In this document: positions 1 to 11,887 of the stretch, in pieces
How positions within the stretch are numbered: position 1 is the first letter of the stretch
How the letters are laid out: the number at the start of each line of letters is the position of its first letter
Assembly (NCBI GenBank): GCA_004802725.1
Contig: SGPM01000046.1
Coordinates: forward strand, 1 to 64,000
Source of the DNA: Antrodiella citrinella
Taxonomy: Eukaryota > Basidiomycota > Agaricomycetes > Polyporales > Steccherinaceae
Length of the DNA stretch: 64,000 nt
Direction: 5' to 3'
Notes under the pieces: generated by a model
What the model saw: only the letters and a program-made list of their open reading frames with translations
What the model was told of the DNA's origin: nothing
The model's database searches: none
Program-made: the position numbers and the translations under genes

Positions 1-222
1 TGGAGGATGGATGGAGGACGGGCCGAAGACCGGACCGAGGATGGGTCGAGGACGGAAGATCCATCGAGGATGTATCGTGGCCTCCGTGGCCTCCTCGTGG
101 TGATGGAATGATGCAGACAGTTGATGGATTGCCAAGTCATGGATGGCCGAGACGTGGAGGGTGGATACCAGAATGGAAAGGCGGGTGAAGGATGGATGAC
201 GGACAGCGGCGGATGAGTCAAT
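1..222. repeat. Left arm of a long inverted repeat
   Basis: The first ~222 bases reappear in reverse complement at about 1940-2162 with high similarity, apart from small gaps and substitutions near the inner end. The arm is rich in GGATGGA-type words. The right arm continues past the homology, so the window edge probably truncates the left arm. This is seen directly. Reading it as the terminal repeat of a mobile element is inference. Confidence 0.8.
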
Positions 223-1939
223 GGACACGATATGACGGCCATTGGTTCCGGACGGAGGAGGTCGCACGCGATAGGAAATAAAGGACTATGTGTAGATTAA
301 TGTAAGCAGTAAAGTCAATATATACATGCACTGTGCTGCACATAGCTAGTCAGTTGACGTTGATCGAGAAGGACTTTCGGAACTCACATCAAGAACAAAA
401 CGACTGAGTGGGGGTGGGCGTGACTCGGTACAGAGACTGAGGGCATCGTTAGAAACGAGACGAAAAATGAACGGTGCACGTACATCGAGAATATCCGTCT
501 ACAACACCTACTCTGCGTTCCTATCCAAGGCTCCAGCCTCGACGGCACTGTTGGCGGCTTTCGCAGCACGTTTAGCGTGTCTGTCCGACTTGAGGATGGC
601 GTCTGGATAGGGCCGAACGGGAATGTGGATCGGCGCGCTCGAAACGACGCCGTTCGTGTCTAATGCCCGAATATTGCAATGCAACCTCGCGTCCGAGCGC
701 GAGGTGTGCGGTGCGTCCCTGTAAACGCGTGAGTCGAAATCATGAGAGATGGAGCGGAACGTACGTGACCAGAACCATCGGAGTATCCTTTGGAACGCGA
801 TTCGCTTCCTTCGCTATGGCGTCCTCGATGAACTTGCGCTTGGTCGTGCTTGAGCTGAGCAAGTTGTCCTTCCAAAAGACGGCAGGTGTTTTCTGTAAAG
901 ATAATGAGCGTGAGCGGTACCCCGACTGACTTCCCAATCGCAGGACGTACTACAGAGCTGAATAAACGACAGAGCTGGGAGGGGCGCGTAGTGCGGAACG
1001 TGAGGGAAATATAGAGCATCGCTGGTATACTTTGAATATATGTCAACGGACGGAAACAACGAACATTCTCATGCTGGTAAACCAGCAGGAGACATACTTT
1101 TCTATGAAGAGACGCTTGAGTGGTGAGATTATGAAGAGTTGGATTGATGAATAGGAAGTTGGAGGAAAGATTCTAGCACAATAAGAACAGGTGTAAACGA
1201 AGACAAGCAACACCCCAATACCGTAAAGCAGCATAAAATTTGAATATCAGATCACACACCTCGAAGTAGAAAGAAAAACTCGGTGCAGAATGATATGAGA
1301 GGAGTATTAATGGTCTTGAATCAGACAGAGGACGGTTGCTGGAAAAGCCGGCAGGTTGAGGATGATGGTGCAGAAAGAGTGACAGAGCGCGAGAGAATGA
1401 GGCACAGCTAGTGTTTTAATTCATACAGCGCGAGAAGATACACAAAAATCTTGATATTTGAAAGCAGAAACTGCATTGCAGACGTCGAAAACAACAACAT
1501 ATCGATCGTGGCGTCCATCGTCCTGAAGGATTCTACGACTACATACTATGCCACAGCCGTATCGTTCATGTCGCGAAGTCAATGGGGTGATAACGCGTAG
1601 AAGTACCGAGAGAAATGGACTGGTGCTGGTATACCAGCATAAATCCAAAGGCCGTCGCGTCGTTCCATCCACAGATCGCGTCCGTCTGGTCAATGGACGG
1701 CATTTGCCGAGTCTCAGCCCGGGACGCCAACGACCCGAGCCGGTAACGTCTTCTAATGCGTCACCGTGGCAGGACGCCTACGTGACCTTAAGGCGAAACC
1801 GGTTTATAAGACAAGGAAATTACATCACAACTTCCAGTGTGGTACGACTCGTACGAGTCCAATGCGAGTTCGAAGAAATGCGGTAGGTTCGTGTTCAATG
1901 TCCCGGACCTTACAGTAATAGTAAGTATTCGTTTCGACC
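223..1939. other. Interior between the inverted repeat arms, no recognised gene
   Basis: Several overlapping short open frames occur on both strands, but none has a recognisable domain, a convincing exon chain or sustained codon-like composition. I found no transposase motif. The segment could be the inside of a non-autonomous or decayed element whose ends are the long inverted repeats. Confidence 0.4.
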
Positions 1940-2162
1940 GTGTCCACTCTCCATCGCCGCCGTCCGCCATCCGTCCTTCACCTTTTCCATTCTGGTATCC
2001 ACCCTCCACGCCTCGGCCATCCATGACTCGGCCATCCATCCACTGTCTGCATCCTTCCATCACCACGAGGAGGCCACGGAGGCCACGATACATCCTCGAT
2101 GGATCTTCCGTCCTCGACCCATCCTCGGTCCGGTCTTCGGCCCGTCCTCCATCCATCCTCCA
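1940..2162. repeat. Right arm of the long inverted repeat
   Basis: Reverse-complement copy of bases 1-222. Similarity is best in the outer ~180 bases and decays toward 1940. The same CCATCC-rich composition continues a further ~40 bases to about 2205, which suggests the complete element ends there. Confidence 0.8.
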
Positions 2163-2205
2163 TCCATCCATCCTCCATCCTCGGTCCTCTATCCATCCAT
2201 ATATT

Positions 2206-2926
2206 CCGTAGCGTAAGCTTCAAGTGAGCCAAAATGGGGCACGCGGGGATCACATTTGGGAAACGTTCATCGTATTCCTCATGTAAACATCGCATTTCCC
2301 GTGTTGGAGTGCTTGAAGAAGACGTAGGCAGTAACCCATGTGTTTCCGCGATTAGTTTTTGCGTCGCAGATGCAAGGGTTACTGTCCTCGTTAAGTTGGT
2401 ATATTTGTCGGGTTTTCCTAGTTGTGTAACTGATTGTTTATCATACGTTTACGGACGTCGTAAGCTCATAATATACATTGCATTTTTTGTGTCGACGAAC
2501 GCAAGGGTATCACAACGCACTTTCCCAACGTTTCCCGCAGGCGAATATGTCGTCATTACGCCCACCATGTTCTGCATATTCACTCAGCAGGCATATTCAC
2601 CGGAAACGAAAAGATTATGTAGGGCGTAAGCTACGTGTTTGTCGACTTCGAGGACGCGCTGCACGATTTGGAGATAACGGGCAGCGTGATCTAATCGTAA
2701 TCTCACGTGGGAAACGATAAGGATTGGGCGACAATCCTTTGCGTAATCAACGCGTAATCCAAGGTGGAAAACGGGACTTTGTCCGCAGTGTCGGGTTGCA
2801 GAAGCGGGCGCTTATGGGTGTCATAACCTTTCTACTCAACATTGACCTGTGCTCTTCACCTCAACTTTCTGCATGACCTCCGTCGACAAATAGTCCATTT
2901 ATCTTCACCACATTTTCTTCACTAAT
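2206..2926. other. Intergenic stretch upstream of the TAM41 gene
   Basis: No coding exon chain was recognised. Open frames here are short and have no domain signature. The final ~100 bases before 2927 are pyrimidine-rich, with CTTCACC and TCAACTTTC tracts, as is common just upstream of basidiomycete start codons, so the promoter and 5' leader of the next gene probably lie here. Confidence 0.4.
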
Positions 2927-4318
2927 ATGCTCGCCAATGCCGCACGCACTCAGCCTCGCCATTTCCTAGTCCCAACTCGCTCCGTTCGCTTCCTCACCAC
3001 CGAAACCATTACCCCGTCTTCCTCCCAGCTCCCCCCGCCCCATCCTCCCAGACATACCACCAAACCTCCTTCAAAGTCTCGTATCAACCCAGCACCCCGC
3101 CGTGCGACACCCCACAACAGGCATCAGGCCCTCCCTACGCTTCCGCCCTCTTTCGGGCGAAACCAGATCCTCCCCGTAGCCGACTCAACCCGAGCACTCC
3201 TCGAGTCCATCGTCGCGCAGTTCAACGCCCCCATCCGGTATGCATTTGCGTATGGAAGCGGGGTGTTTGAGCAAGATGGGTACCAGGCGATGAGCAAGGC
3301 GTCGCAGGAGCCCCCGATGCTAGATTTCTTGTTTGCTGTGACACACGCGCAGCATTGGCATTCGATCAATATGAGCCAGTATCCGGGTCATTATCCGTTG
3401 TACGCGCGTGCGTTGGGGTCGTCGTTTGTGTCCAGAGTAGAGGAGGTCAATCCGGGTGTCTGGTTCAACGCGTTTGTGCCCATGAACGGCGTGGTGCGTG
3501 CACTCATCCTCTCTGCCCCGCTGCTACTTTAATGACTGTTGTGGCGTTCAGACCATCAAATATGGTGTGACCACAGTAGACAATCTGTGCTCAGATCTTC
3601 TCAACTGGCACTCCCTCTACCTCGCTGGTCGCATGCACAAACCGATCAGGATAATCAAGGATGACGCCCGTGTGCGCCTCACGCAGCAAGTCAATCTCAC
3701 CTCCGCCGTACGCACGGCCCTCCTCACCCTCCCTGAGAACTTTTCCGAGACGGAGCTCTTCGAACGGATAACTGGATTCAGCTATGCAGGGGATCTGCGC
3801 ATGTCGCTTCCGGCTGAGAACCGAGGGAAGGTGGGGAACATCGTGAGGAAGCAGGGACCGCAGTTCAAGGAGTTATACCACCGTCTGGTGGTGGCGCTAC
3901 CTGGTGTGCATTGGCCGGACTACTCGTCGTCGATTCAGCAGGACATGTCTCCGCACACGCGAGCTGCGCATCTGCGGAAGCTGCCCTCGCATCTGTCGGC
4001 GATGGTCACTACACACTTCGATTCAGCAGGATTGCCGCCTAGAGAATCGGATGAGAGCATGTATTGGTCGCGGTTAGCGGGAGATGCGCGGTTGCCGCAG
4101 GTCCTGCAACAGGGTGCGTGCACTTGCCACTTTGAGGTTGGGAAACTTGCTCACTGATGTCGTGCACAGAGATGGTCAAGATTGTGCGATACCCGTCTGC
4201 TGTGCAAAGTCTCAAAGGCATAGTCAGTGCTGGTGTGGGGAAGAGCCTACGCTACAGTTCAGCGAAGGTAGGTAAGTGGTGGAAGAGCAGCAGCAGCAGC
4301 AAGACTGGGTCTTCATGA
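2927..4318 (+). CDS. TAM41: Mitochondrial phosphatidate cytidylyltransferase (Tam41/Mmp37 family)
   Basis: Makes CDP-diacylglycerol from phosphatidic acid and CTP on the matrix side of the inner mitochondrial membrane, the entry step to cardiolipin. Exons 2927-3493, 3552-4113 and 4170-4318 keep frame and give 425 residues. The N-terminus is Arg/Ser/Thr-rich with almost no acidic residues, like a mitochondrial presequence. The nucleotidyltransferase signature YGSG lies near residues 109-112, followed by MLDF near 131-134, where the acidic residue fits the metal-binding position. Later family landmarks include YPGHYP, the GVTT segment after intron 1 and SLKGI near the C-terminus. Introns of 58 and 56 nt have GTGCGT donors. 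The product ends in a short Lys/Ser tail. Family assignment rests on motifs and overall length; there is one clear start codon at the presequence. Confidence 0.9.
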
Positions 4319-5114
4319 TCCCCTGTCTGCCCTTTTCTTCGAGCATTGAGCGTTGTGTTGCGTCACTCTTATTATCTAGAACACTATGGAGGGTCCGAAC
4401 CCTTTCAGTATTTGCATAGGTCTCTTCCATCGCTATAATGACAATCACCCCCACTGTATCAGTAACGCAAGACGTTCACACATCTCAGTACCCTGTGTCG
4501 ACGAAGCGTGTCGCGCTGCAGGTCAAGTGGCCCACACGTATGAAACCTTGTGCGGCATGGTAGCCTCGTGTGTGCTGTGGTAACCGCCAACAATTTCCAA
4601 TCGATTCAACACGACGCGCCGTTGTCAAGACAGAAACGCGCGGAAGTACACTGTCTCACAGAACATATCCTCGTACATGGTTATGGGTAGAACGTGTATC
4701 GACCAATCCAAGACCGCCAACGCGCGAGTGTGTGAGGACCAGATATGGGTTGTTGTGATGGAATGAGTATTACGATGCGAGTGCGGGCGGCTGGCGTCGG
4801 AAAGCATTCTCTCTCCTCCTGTCATCCTCCTCATCCCCCGTCGTACTTTGTTGTTCGACTTCGCCAACTTGAATTCGTACGTTTCTCTGTGCTCGGTCTC
4901 TCCGCTGGTCATTAGCCTCCACACGTCGTACCTTCCATCCCCTTTCTTTTATAACAAATTACCACCAACCCAACTTCCCCGGTGGTGCTTCTGCGCACTT
5001 CACACTTGACGACGTTCAGAGCTTCTTCTACACATCATTTCGCCTCCCGCCGATCATCCACTCTACTCTGCCCCGACATCACATAGACTTGAGAAGGAAA
5101 GAGCGTAGAAGGAA
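4319..5114. other. Intergenic, promoter side of the NDK-like gene
   Basis: No exon chain was recognised. The open frames present overlap on both strands without domain signatures. A CT-rich tract at about 4800-5080 just before the next start codon fits a basidiomycete promoter and 5' leader. Confidence 0.4.
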
Positions 5115-6725
5115 ATGTCGTCTGCCCCGTCTTCTCCCGCGTCCGGGAACAACTCGCCCATCGAGGGGTCCGTGTCCTCCAGCACCTCGTCGCGTACCAG
5201 GACCGTCGCTATCATCAAACCGCACGCGTTAGACCATAGATTTGACATTGAGCTGCGCATATCTGAGGCAGGCTTTGAGGTTCGTACCGCTCCATGTCGT
5301 CAAATAAAGGAATCGAATTGACCGGGTTTATGCTTTGCAGATCGCGAAGGAGAGACAGGTGGAATTTGACGTCGAGACGGATCCGGAAACCCTTTTTGAA
5401 CTGTTTGGTGCAGACTACGAGTCCTTCGCCGAGTGAGTGCCATTCATTCCCCCTTAATCTCCCAAAGGCGCGGATACTCATATGTCATTAGAGGCCCTGT
5501 GTGGGTGTACGTGCTCGAACGGCGACGCGCCGTTGAGGTTTGGAACACGCTGATGGGCGACCCCGACCCCGAAGTCGCCAGGGAAGAGACCACGAACTCC
5601 CTTCGCGCGCTGTACGGTATCGACAAGCAACAAAACGCGGTCATGGGCTCTGCCAACGCGGAGATCGCAGAGATACAGATCCAAGCTATCTTTTCGTCGT
5701 CCCCGCCGTTCCCGAATTCCGAACTTCCTGACGTGGGTAACAGCACGTCTCGCTCGACGAGCTCCTTCATACTCGCATCGGAGGACGGGTACGCTTCCGC
5801 CACCACGTCGGACCGCAACCGCAAGAGCCTGTTCCGCGCCCGACCTCTGCCTGCTACGCATGACCAGCCGGATATCGTCCCCCGTATGACCAAGGCCGCG
5901 GCTCTTCGCGCCGGTATCGTTATAACATCCCCCGAACGCGCCCCTCCGACGAAGGAGCGTCTCAAACAAACGTTCCTCAACGTCCCGGGCCACAAACGCC
6001 AAGAGGTTATCTCCGTTGCTTCGACCGCCCCCCCTATTGTTGCACCCCGTATGACCCGAGCCGCGTCCTTGCGACTAGGTCAGGCACTTCCTCCCAAGCC
6101 TGCTAGACCGTCTGTCTCGAAAGAAACCACCTTCGAGGGTGTACCGGGACATAAGAGGCGAGAGTCCATTTCGGTTGCTAGTACAAAGGCTCCTGTTGTT
6201 GCTGTTAGGTCGAACCGTAGTGCGAGTTTGCGTGTCCAGAAGGAAGTTGCTCCGCCAACCTCGTACATGTGTAAGTATTTTGCACTTCTGGTCATATCAC
6301 CCGAATATCACTAATAGGGACGTTTGATCACAGTCCGTTCCTCTTCAAAGGAAGCAGCTGCTCCATCCCGTTCCTCGTCTCGTCAATCACTCAACCTGCC
6401 CGACTCTGCTCGTCCGACGTTCTCTCGTCCTGATTCCTCCGCTTCCGCCTATGCGTCCGCCTACACCAGTCGCACCGCAGCTCCCCGCGGGTCCACCGGT
6501 GCACCTCCCAGCGCGTTCAGTGCTCGCGGTAGTGCAGAGCACTCACGCACGGCACCTACGCCTCCTCCCCGCCCACCCAGCACCCAGCCTGCGCCGCCCA
6601 CGATCGCTCCTAGGACCAACAAGAGCGCATTGTTGCGTGCAGCGAAGATGGCTACCATCGCTGCGGCGAAGGCGGCTACGAGCCCAGGCAAGAAAGTCAT
6701 GTCGCAGAAAACAGTGTCAGTATGA
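5115..6725 (+). CDS. NDK-domain protein lacking the catalytic histidine, with repeated basic motifs
   Basis: Exons 5115-5279, 5341-5432, 5492-6270 and 6334-6725 join in frame to 475 residues. Residues ~30-150 follow the nucleoside diphosphate kinase fold, with the opening TVAIIKPHAL, then GPVWVYVLE, AVEVWNTLMG, SLRALYG and the active-site segment. In active NDKs that segment reads NxxHGS with the phosphorylated histidine. Here it reads NAVMGS, so the histidine is Met (codon about 5643-5645), and a trans-phosphorylation role is unlikely. The remainder is Ser/Pro/Ala-rich and probably disordered. It carries four copies of a short motif of the type PRxxKxAxLR (PRMTKAAALR, PRMTRAASLR, VRSNRSASLR, PRTNKSALLR), two of them inside a longer repeat beginning VPGHKR. 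Function is unknown. I infer a nucleotide-sensing or scaffolding protein, possibly cytoskeletal because of the basic repeats. Confidence 0.85.
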
Positions 6726-7403
6726 AGAACTTAGAAACAAGACGCGATCTCAACAGAAGAATCTTATGCTCTCCACCACCTGGTTGTCCGGTTCACTCTC
6801 CTTCATTCAATATTCAAATCATATAACACGGCGTGTCTTTAACAAATGTTGCGCCAGGCTGCGCTCTTTTTGCTTCCTTATACCTCATCTATGCTCGTCA
6901 TCTATCCATCCTGCTTGGTACACACGGTAACGTAGTCTGATTTCCCCCTCTCTTGCTTCTCTTGGTGTATATTTCAAGACTGTTCCTCGTTCTTTCCTCT
7001 TGTCTGCTGCCCCCCGCGCGTTGAACGTTCTTTCCAATTTCTTCCCTGCCCCATATGCTACCTTCAAATACGTAGTTTCCTCCTGCCCTGTGGGCTTCTG
7101 ACTATGTACTAGTACGCATACGCTATCCGAAATCGTTCGTTTGAATGTCGGTCTTGTGCTATTCGCGAATTCAGGTCTCCAGGTACGCCGACCCGTATGA
7201 TGGGCCGCTGTCTGTGGGTGACGGTGTCACCTGCTATAAAATAAATGGGCGTCTGCACGTATGGGCCGACTCTTTTACCGTCGTGTCATTCCACTCCTTC
7301 CCCGCACCAGCTCAACTTGATACCCTTTCCTCCTTCCTCTTTCCTTCATTTATCTCCCAACAACCATTCTTTTACGCCTTTCCCTACCTTGAATCCGACC
7401 ACG
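6726..7403. other. Intergenic between the NDK-like and ERG26-like genes
   Basis: Contains the 3' end of the upstream gene and the promoter of the downstream one. Pyrimidine-rich runs precede 7404. No additional exon chain was recognised. Confidence 0.4.
7235..7244 (+). promoter_or_regulatory. TATA box candidate upstream of the ERG26-like gene
   Basis: The string TATAAAATAA lies about 160 bases before the start codon at 7404, followed by a CT-rich tract that could hold the transcription start. It is a good match to the eukaryotic TATA consensus; function is inferred from position only. Confidence 0.5.
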
Positions 7404-8911
7404 ATGGCCACACGCGGACGGGACAGCTACATCGTTATTGGCGGCAGCGGCTTCTTGGGCCGACACATCGTCGAAGCGCTGCTGGCGCGGGGAGACGTGG
7501 TGTCTGTGTTCGATATCGTACAGCGGTATCACGACGTGCCGTTCTATGTCGGTGATATCAGCGAGGAAGACCAGGTTGCGTCTGCGCTCGAGAAGGTGCG
7601 TTTGAGGCTTCACTACCTCTTGAACTCTGTTTCTGCTGGCGGTGGTGGTTCTGACACGCACATACGTATCGTTGTAGAGCAGCGCAACGGTGATCATCCA
7701 CACTGCGTCGCCAGTCGCAGGTATCCAAGACCCTGCGCTGTACTGGAAAGTGAACGTCGACGGGACGAAGGCTGTCATCGCCGCCGCGCAGAAGAAGGGT
7801 GTGCGCAAGCTGGTGTACACCAGCTCGGCGGGTGTCGTGTTCAACGGTGCAGACATCATTGACGTGGACGAGCGGATTCCTTTCCCCGAAAAAGCTATGG
7901 ATGCGTATAACGAGTCGAAAGCGAAGGCGGAGGAAGCTGTGTTGGCGGCGAATGGGCAGAATGGGTTGTTGACTGTTGCGTTGAGACCTGCGGGTATCTT
8001 TGGGTACGTACCGTGCCGTTTCCCCGTTTCAGACGACCATATCTCACAACTGTCTTGCAGTCCTGGTGACAGGCAAGTCATGGCTGGCTTGTGTCAAGTC
8101 TACGAACGCAACCAGCTCCACTTCCAAATCGGCGACAACAACAACCTGTTCGACTGGACGTACGTCGGAAACGTCGCGCACGCACATCTGCTCGCCGCCG
8201 ACAAGCTCGGCGAGACCCTCGCCGGTACCTTCGACATCAACAAAGTCAAAGAGGACATCACCACCCTCGTCCTACCCCCAATCGTCAAGACCACCGGACA
8301 GCTTCGCATCCTCTCGTCTGTATCTCGCCCACTTGGTCCGTACCTCTACCGCCCAGAGAACGCCGACGAGCTCGAAGGCAATTGGCGAGACCCGAACTAC
8401 AAGCCCGCGGCCGAGCGTGAGCTCCGGCGGAACAAGTTCGACCAATTCGCAGAGGCAAACATCCTGCACGACGACTCGAATCTGAGCGTCGCGGGGCAGG
8501 CGTTCTTCATCACGAACGGCGAGCCGATGTACTTCTGGGACTTCCTGCGGGCGGTGTGGCATCGCCTGGACGAGGCGAACGGGCACACACGCAAGGAGAA
8601 GTCGAAGATCGTGTTCTCGAAGCCGATTGGGATGATCTTGGCGAGCGCGGCGGAGTGGTGGGGGTGGTTGTCGGGCAAGGAGCCGGCGTTCACGAAGTTC
8701 AAGGTCACGTTCTCGTGTGCGTCGCGTTGGTATAACATCGAGAAGGCGAGGAGATTACTTGGGTATGAGCCGGTTGTTGGTATGGATGAGGGTGTGGACA
8801 GAATGGTTAACGTGCGTCATTTCCGCTCAATGTCAACTCGTCCGTGACTAACGGACCCGTCTTCAAAAACAGTGGTATTTGGCTAACCAAACTAACCAGG
8901 CCAAGGCATGA
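7404..8911 (+). CDS. ERG26: Sterol-4-alpha-carboxylate 3-dehydrogenase-like protein (3-beta-HSD family)
   Basis: Exons 7404-7595, 7678-8003, 8061-8811 and 8873-8911 keep frame and give 435 residues. The Rossmann dinucleotide motif GGSGFLG lies near residues 12-18 and the catalytic YxxxK (YNESK) near 141-145, preceded by the YTSSAGVVF strand usual in the family. Further landmarks are RPAGIFGPGD, the NLFDWTYVGNVAHAH block and FFITNGEP. In ergosterol synthesis the family member oxidatively decarboxylates the C4-carboxysterol with NAD at the ER, between the C4-methyl oxidase and 3-keto reductase. An insertion with ELRRNKF lies between the substrate-binding blocks, and the hydrophobic GMILASAAEWWGWLSG stretch near the C-terminus is a likely membrane contact. 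The last exon is only 39 nt. A related 3-beta-hydroxysteroid dehydrogenase cannot be excluded. Confidence 0.85.
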
Positions 8912-9042
8912 AAAGCGATCGTTCTCGCACACATTACTAGATACCTCTTTTCATCGATGTTACTCTATGCTCTATTTACTGTGTCTGTTTAAGTAGACAC
9001 GAACTTGGATAATTTTGGCGACTATGAGTTGAGGGATGAGTG

Positions 9043-11315
9043 CTATGCGCACAACATCTCTCCTGTTATTGAGGTCTTATGCGAACTGATACATGACTGA
9101 GGACAGCACGGACGAGTGGTTGAGAAATGCACGTACAGATCTGGGGTAGAATCAAGCCCATCCTCGCCTAGGACCGACTTAGGTGTCTACAACGGTGAGT
9201 GAGGTGAAACGTAGGACATGCAGTACAAACAACACGTACATCGTCTCCATTACTGGATGGAATGACTTCCAACTCCATCGTGACGCTACGTCCGCCCTGT
9301 ACATACGTCTCAGCTCCAATTGAACACGGACTAAGTGCGTCAGAACGTACCTTGGAGGTGATATTCAGAGGGGACAACGGTCGCTGACCTAGGCCTGGGC
9401 CACCAGTTAATCCAGTCCCACCTATACCGGTTGACCTGCTTCGCGTGTTCAGACTTTCTTCCTCATTGAGCCCGCGACCGTGGAATGGGATCCGTGAGTT
9501 CAGCATCGCGAGGAGGCTGTTCGCATATACTGGAAATGGTAAGCGTAAGTGGGAAGGGAAGGATGAGATGAGATGAAGCAGGGGTGACATACGACATACC
9601 TTTGCCAATGATGAAGTAAAAACAGACCCAGACGTACTGTCGCGGCATAATGACAAACTACAGAATCAATTTAAACAAAGGCTTGAAAGCAAAGGGTAGC
9701 AAAAAAGGGTACGAACTGTAAGCAGGAGAGCCATTTGTGTGATCCTTTAGTTAGTGTCAGGGAACATTCAATATTCAGTCACATAAACTTTGTCTGGACT
9801 CACAGGAACAAAACACCGCGACTCAGTGCATGCAAGACGCCTGTGTCAAACCATCCATCGGGTCTACACGCCATCAGGCCCGTCAGCACACCTGCTGAGT
9901 AGTCAGTCAGAGACCTCATACATTCGCATCCCAGGCTGCTTGCTTGGCTGTAGGTGATAGTGTTGTGCTGCGACGATGAGGATGCTGGATAGGGTCGCGA
10001 GACCGGCACTTAGCCCAGCCATAAGCTAGTAGCAGGTTGTTCACGCTGACTATCAACAAGCAAAGAAGGATGAAGTTACCTCGACGCTAGATGAGACGAT
10101 ATCAATAAAGAACGACTGTTTGGACCTGATAAGAAAAGTCGTCAGTCGTGAAGTCGCTGTAGAACAGTCAGACCACCATTACATTTCGACGGATGTTGCT
10201 ATTGCAAGAGCTGCCGAGTAAACGAAGTCAAGCTTTGCGTAAAGGGAGAAAGACAAGTACACGCTTACCAAAAGATGCTACGGAGATGGACGCCTAGGAA
10301 ATTTCGGGGTCAGACTTCGCCAGTATGTACATAGATACTGATGGAATAAGGTACCATTACGGCGGGTATCGTCGGACGGTGTCCGTTTACTAGGCGGCGC
10401 AGGAGCAGATGTCAGAATAAAGAATAAGAGTCTGCATAGGACGCACCCATCCATATCCGTTGAGCATAGAATCTGCACGGACGTGTCAGAACACCTAGGC
10501 TTATGACATTGAAAGGAACGTACGATTGAACAAAGAGAACTTCAGCGTTCTACGACATGAGTTAATCTTGCGACTAGTAAAGCCAGACTCAATGCGGATT
10601 GAAACGTACAGTGAGAGCGAGTGCAGTCTGCGAGCTAAATATTCAGAACAACTGTCGACGGAGCCTGAGTGCAGTGACCAGAGACACTGCTCACAATGAA
10701 TGTCCTGGGCAGCAGTCAATATCGGATGAAACTTCTCCGGGATACATCCAAAGGAGCTTACCTTAGTACGTTGAGACGATCGAAAGAGACATTGAAATCG
10801 TTGATGAGGTATTGGTACATGCTGAACCTTGCACGTCAGAATTCAAATTAGGGTTGCCATCAAGCCACCTACGTCTGAGACACTGCACGTTTGCAGACGG
10901 GTAAGACGAAAGTCGGATACGAGACAAAGGTTGCGAGCTTACTGAGTCCTGTAATGACTGTATCTGCCGAACTAGAACACAAGCAGTGTAAAGATACGCG
11001 CTCCGGAACAGAGCATTGATATCGTACCATAGCAGACCAACCTGGTGACATTGACGATCAACCAGAGAAGGCAGCAAAGCAGGTCGATGACTCACGACGC
11101 TCTTGGTAGATACATTCTCGCTGGGGTATCTGGTATAGAACACATAGCACTCTATAACGCGTCATAATCTCCAAAGCACCCAATGAATGAATGTACCCAC
11201 GGAAAAATACGCATCCATAGAATGCGCTCGCAAACATGAACCCTACGAACAGAACACCAAATGTAGCACCCAGTCCTTCACCGGAGGGCTCGATGAGGGT
11301 GATTTGCGAACTCAT
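9043..11315 (-). CDS. Multi-span membrane protein, DUF6534-type, with microexons
   Basis: Transcribed leftwards from the ATG at 11315-11313. I could chain most exons by frame: 11315-11201, 11151-11096, 11041-11028, 10971-10943, 10882-10873, 10821-10762, 10704-10695, 10627-10610, 10549-10524, 10472-10447, 10389-10355, 10293-10269, 10210-10183 and 10125-10080, then segments down to a stop near 9043. Two exons are only 10 nt and one is 14 nt. The peptide shows the family's order: first membrane span GVLFVGFMFASAFYG, CYVFYTRYPSE, MYQYLINDF, EVLFVQSFYAQRIW, NGHRPTIPAVM, FFIDIVSSSVE, a span ending ILIVAAQHYHL, then MPRQYVWVCFYFIIGK with YANSLLAMLNSR. The soluble tail starts about 9500. One junction at ~9900-9950 could not be joined without a one-base shift, so the gene may be intact with an unusual join or may be frameshifted. 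Function is unknown; the family is common in Agaricomycetes. Confidence 0.6.
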
Positions 11316-11887
11316 GTAAGAGCTCCTGTGCCGTGGTGAAGTGTAGGAGTAAAGACATTCAAGACGACAACGATTCAGAGCCGCCGCACTGGCAACAGCC
11401 TAGTTTCACAGGGAAAGCAATTACACAATTTGAAATCATGTACCTCTTCCGGCTAGCCCCGATCATTAATCGCTTTCTGAAGCTGGTTAATGTACCGGTT
11501 AATATTTGATAACGACAGAGTGCTTGTTTTACATGGGCTAATTGTGTTAGAATCCTCAGGCTTTCAGAAAGGCTATCCATCAAGAAGGCCTGCTAGACGT
11601 GGATGTTAACCGCATCCTAGAAATTGGCAGACCTTTGTTTTCTGGAGATAGTGATTTCATGACGATGGCTGGTGGGCGAGATCAAGTGAAGAGGAATGGG
11701 TGGCAGGAGGGGTCGGGATCGTCGACGTTCCTGTTTCGGGACTCGGTGTCTGACGTTCTCAAGAATGTGCGGGGGTGCGGGGGTGATGCAGATGACGAGG
11801 AGCTGGAATGATGAGGGGGCGAGATCTGAGTGCAGTGTCGTAGGCTGCGTTGAAATGGAAGGTTGGAAGCAGCGACGCTGTCGGTAC
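11316..11887. other. Intergenic, no recognised gene
   Basis: Open frames on both strands are short and overlap. No domain or exon chain was recognised. It contains the presumed promoter of the leftward membrane-protein gene. Confidence 0.35.

Noticed and set aside
660..1046. Minus-strand frame of 128 codons within the left repeat-bounded segment
   Set aside because: No domain, no plausible exon partners, and other frames of similar length overlap it on both strands.
7350..8081. Long minus-strand frame (243 codons) opposite the ERG26-like gene
   Set aside because: It is antisense to well-supported exons and has no domain; the plus strand carries the sterol dehydrogenase motifs.
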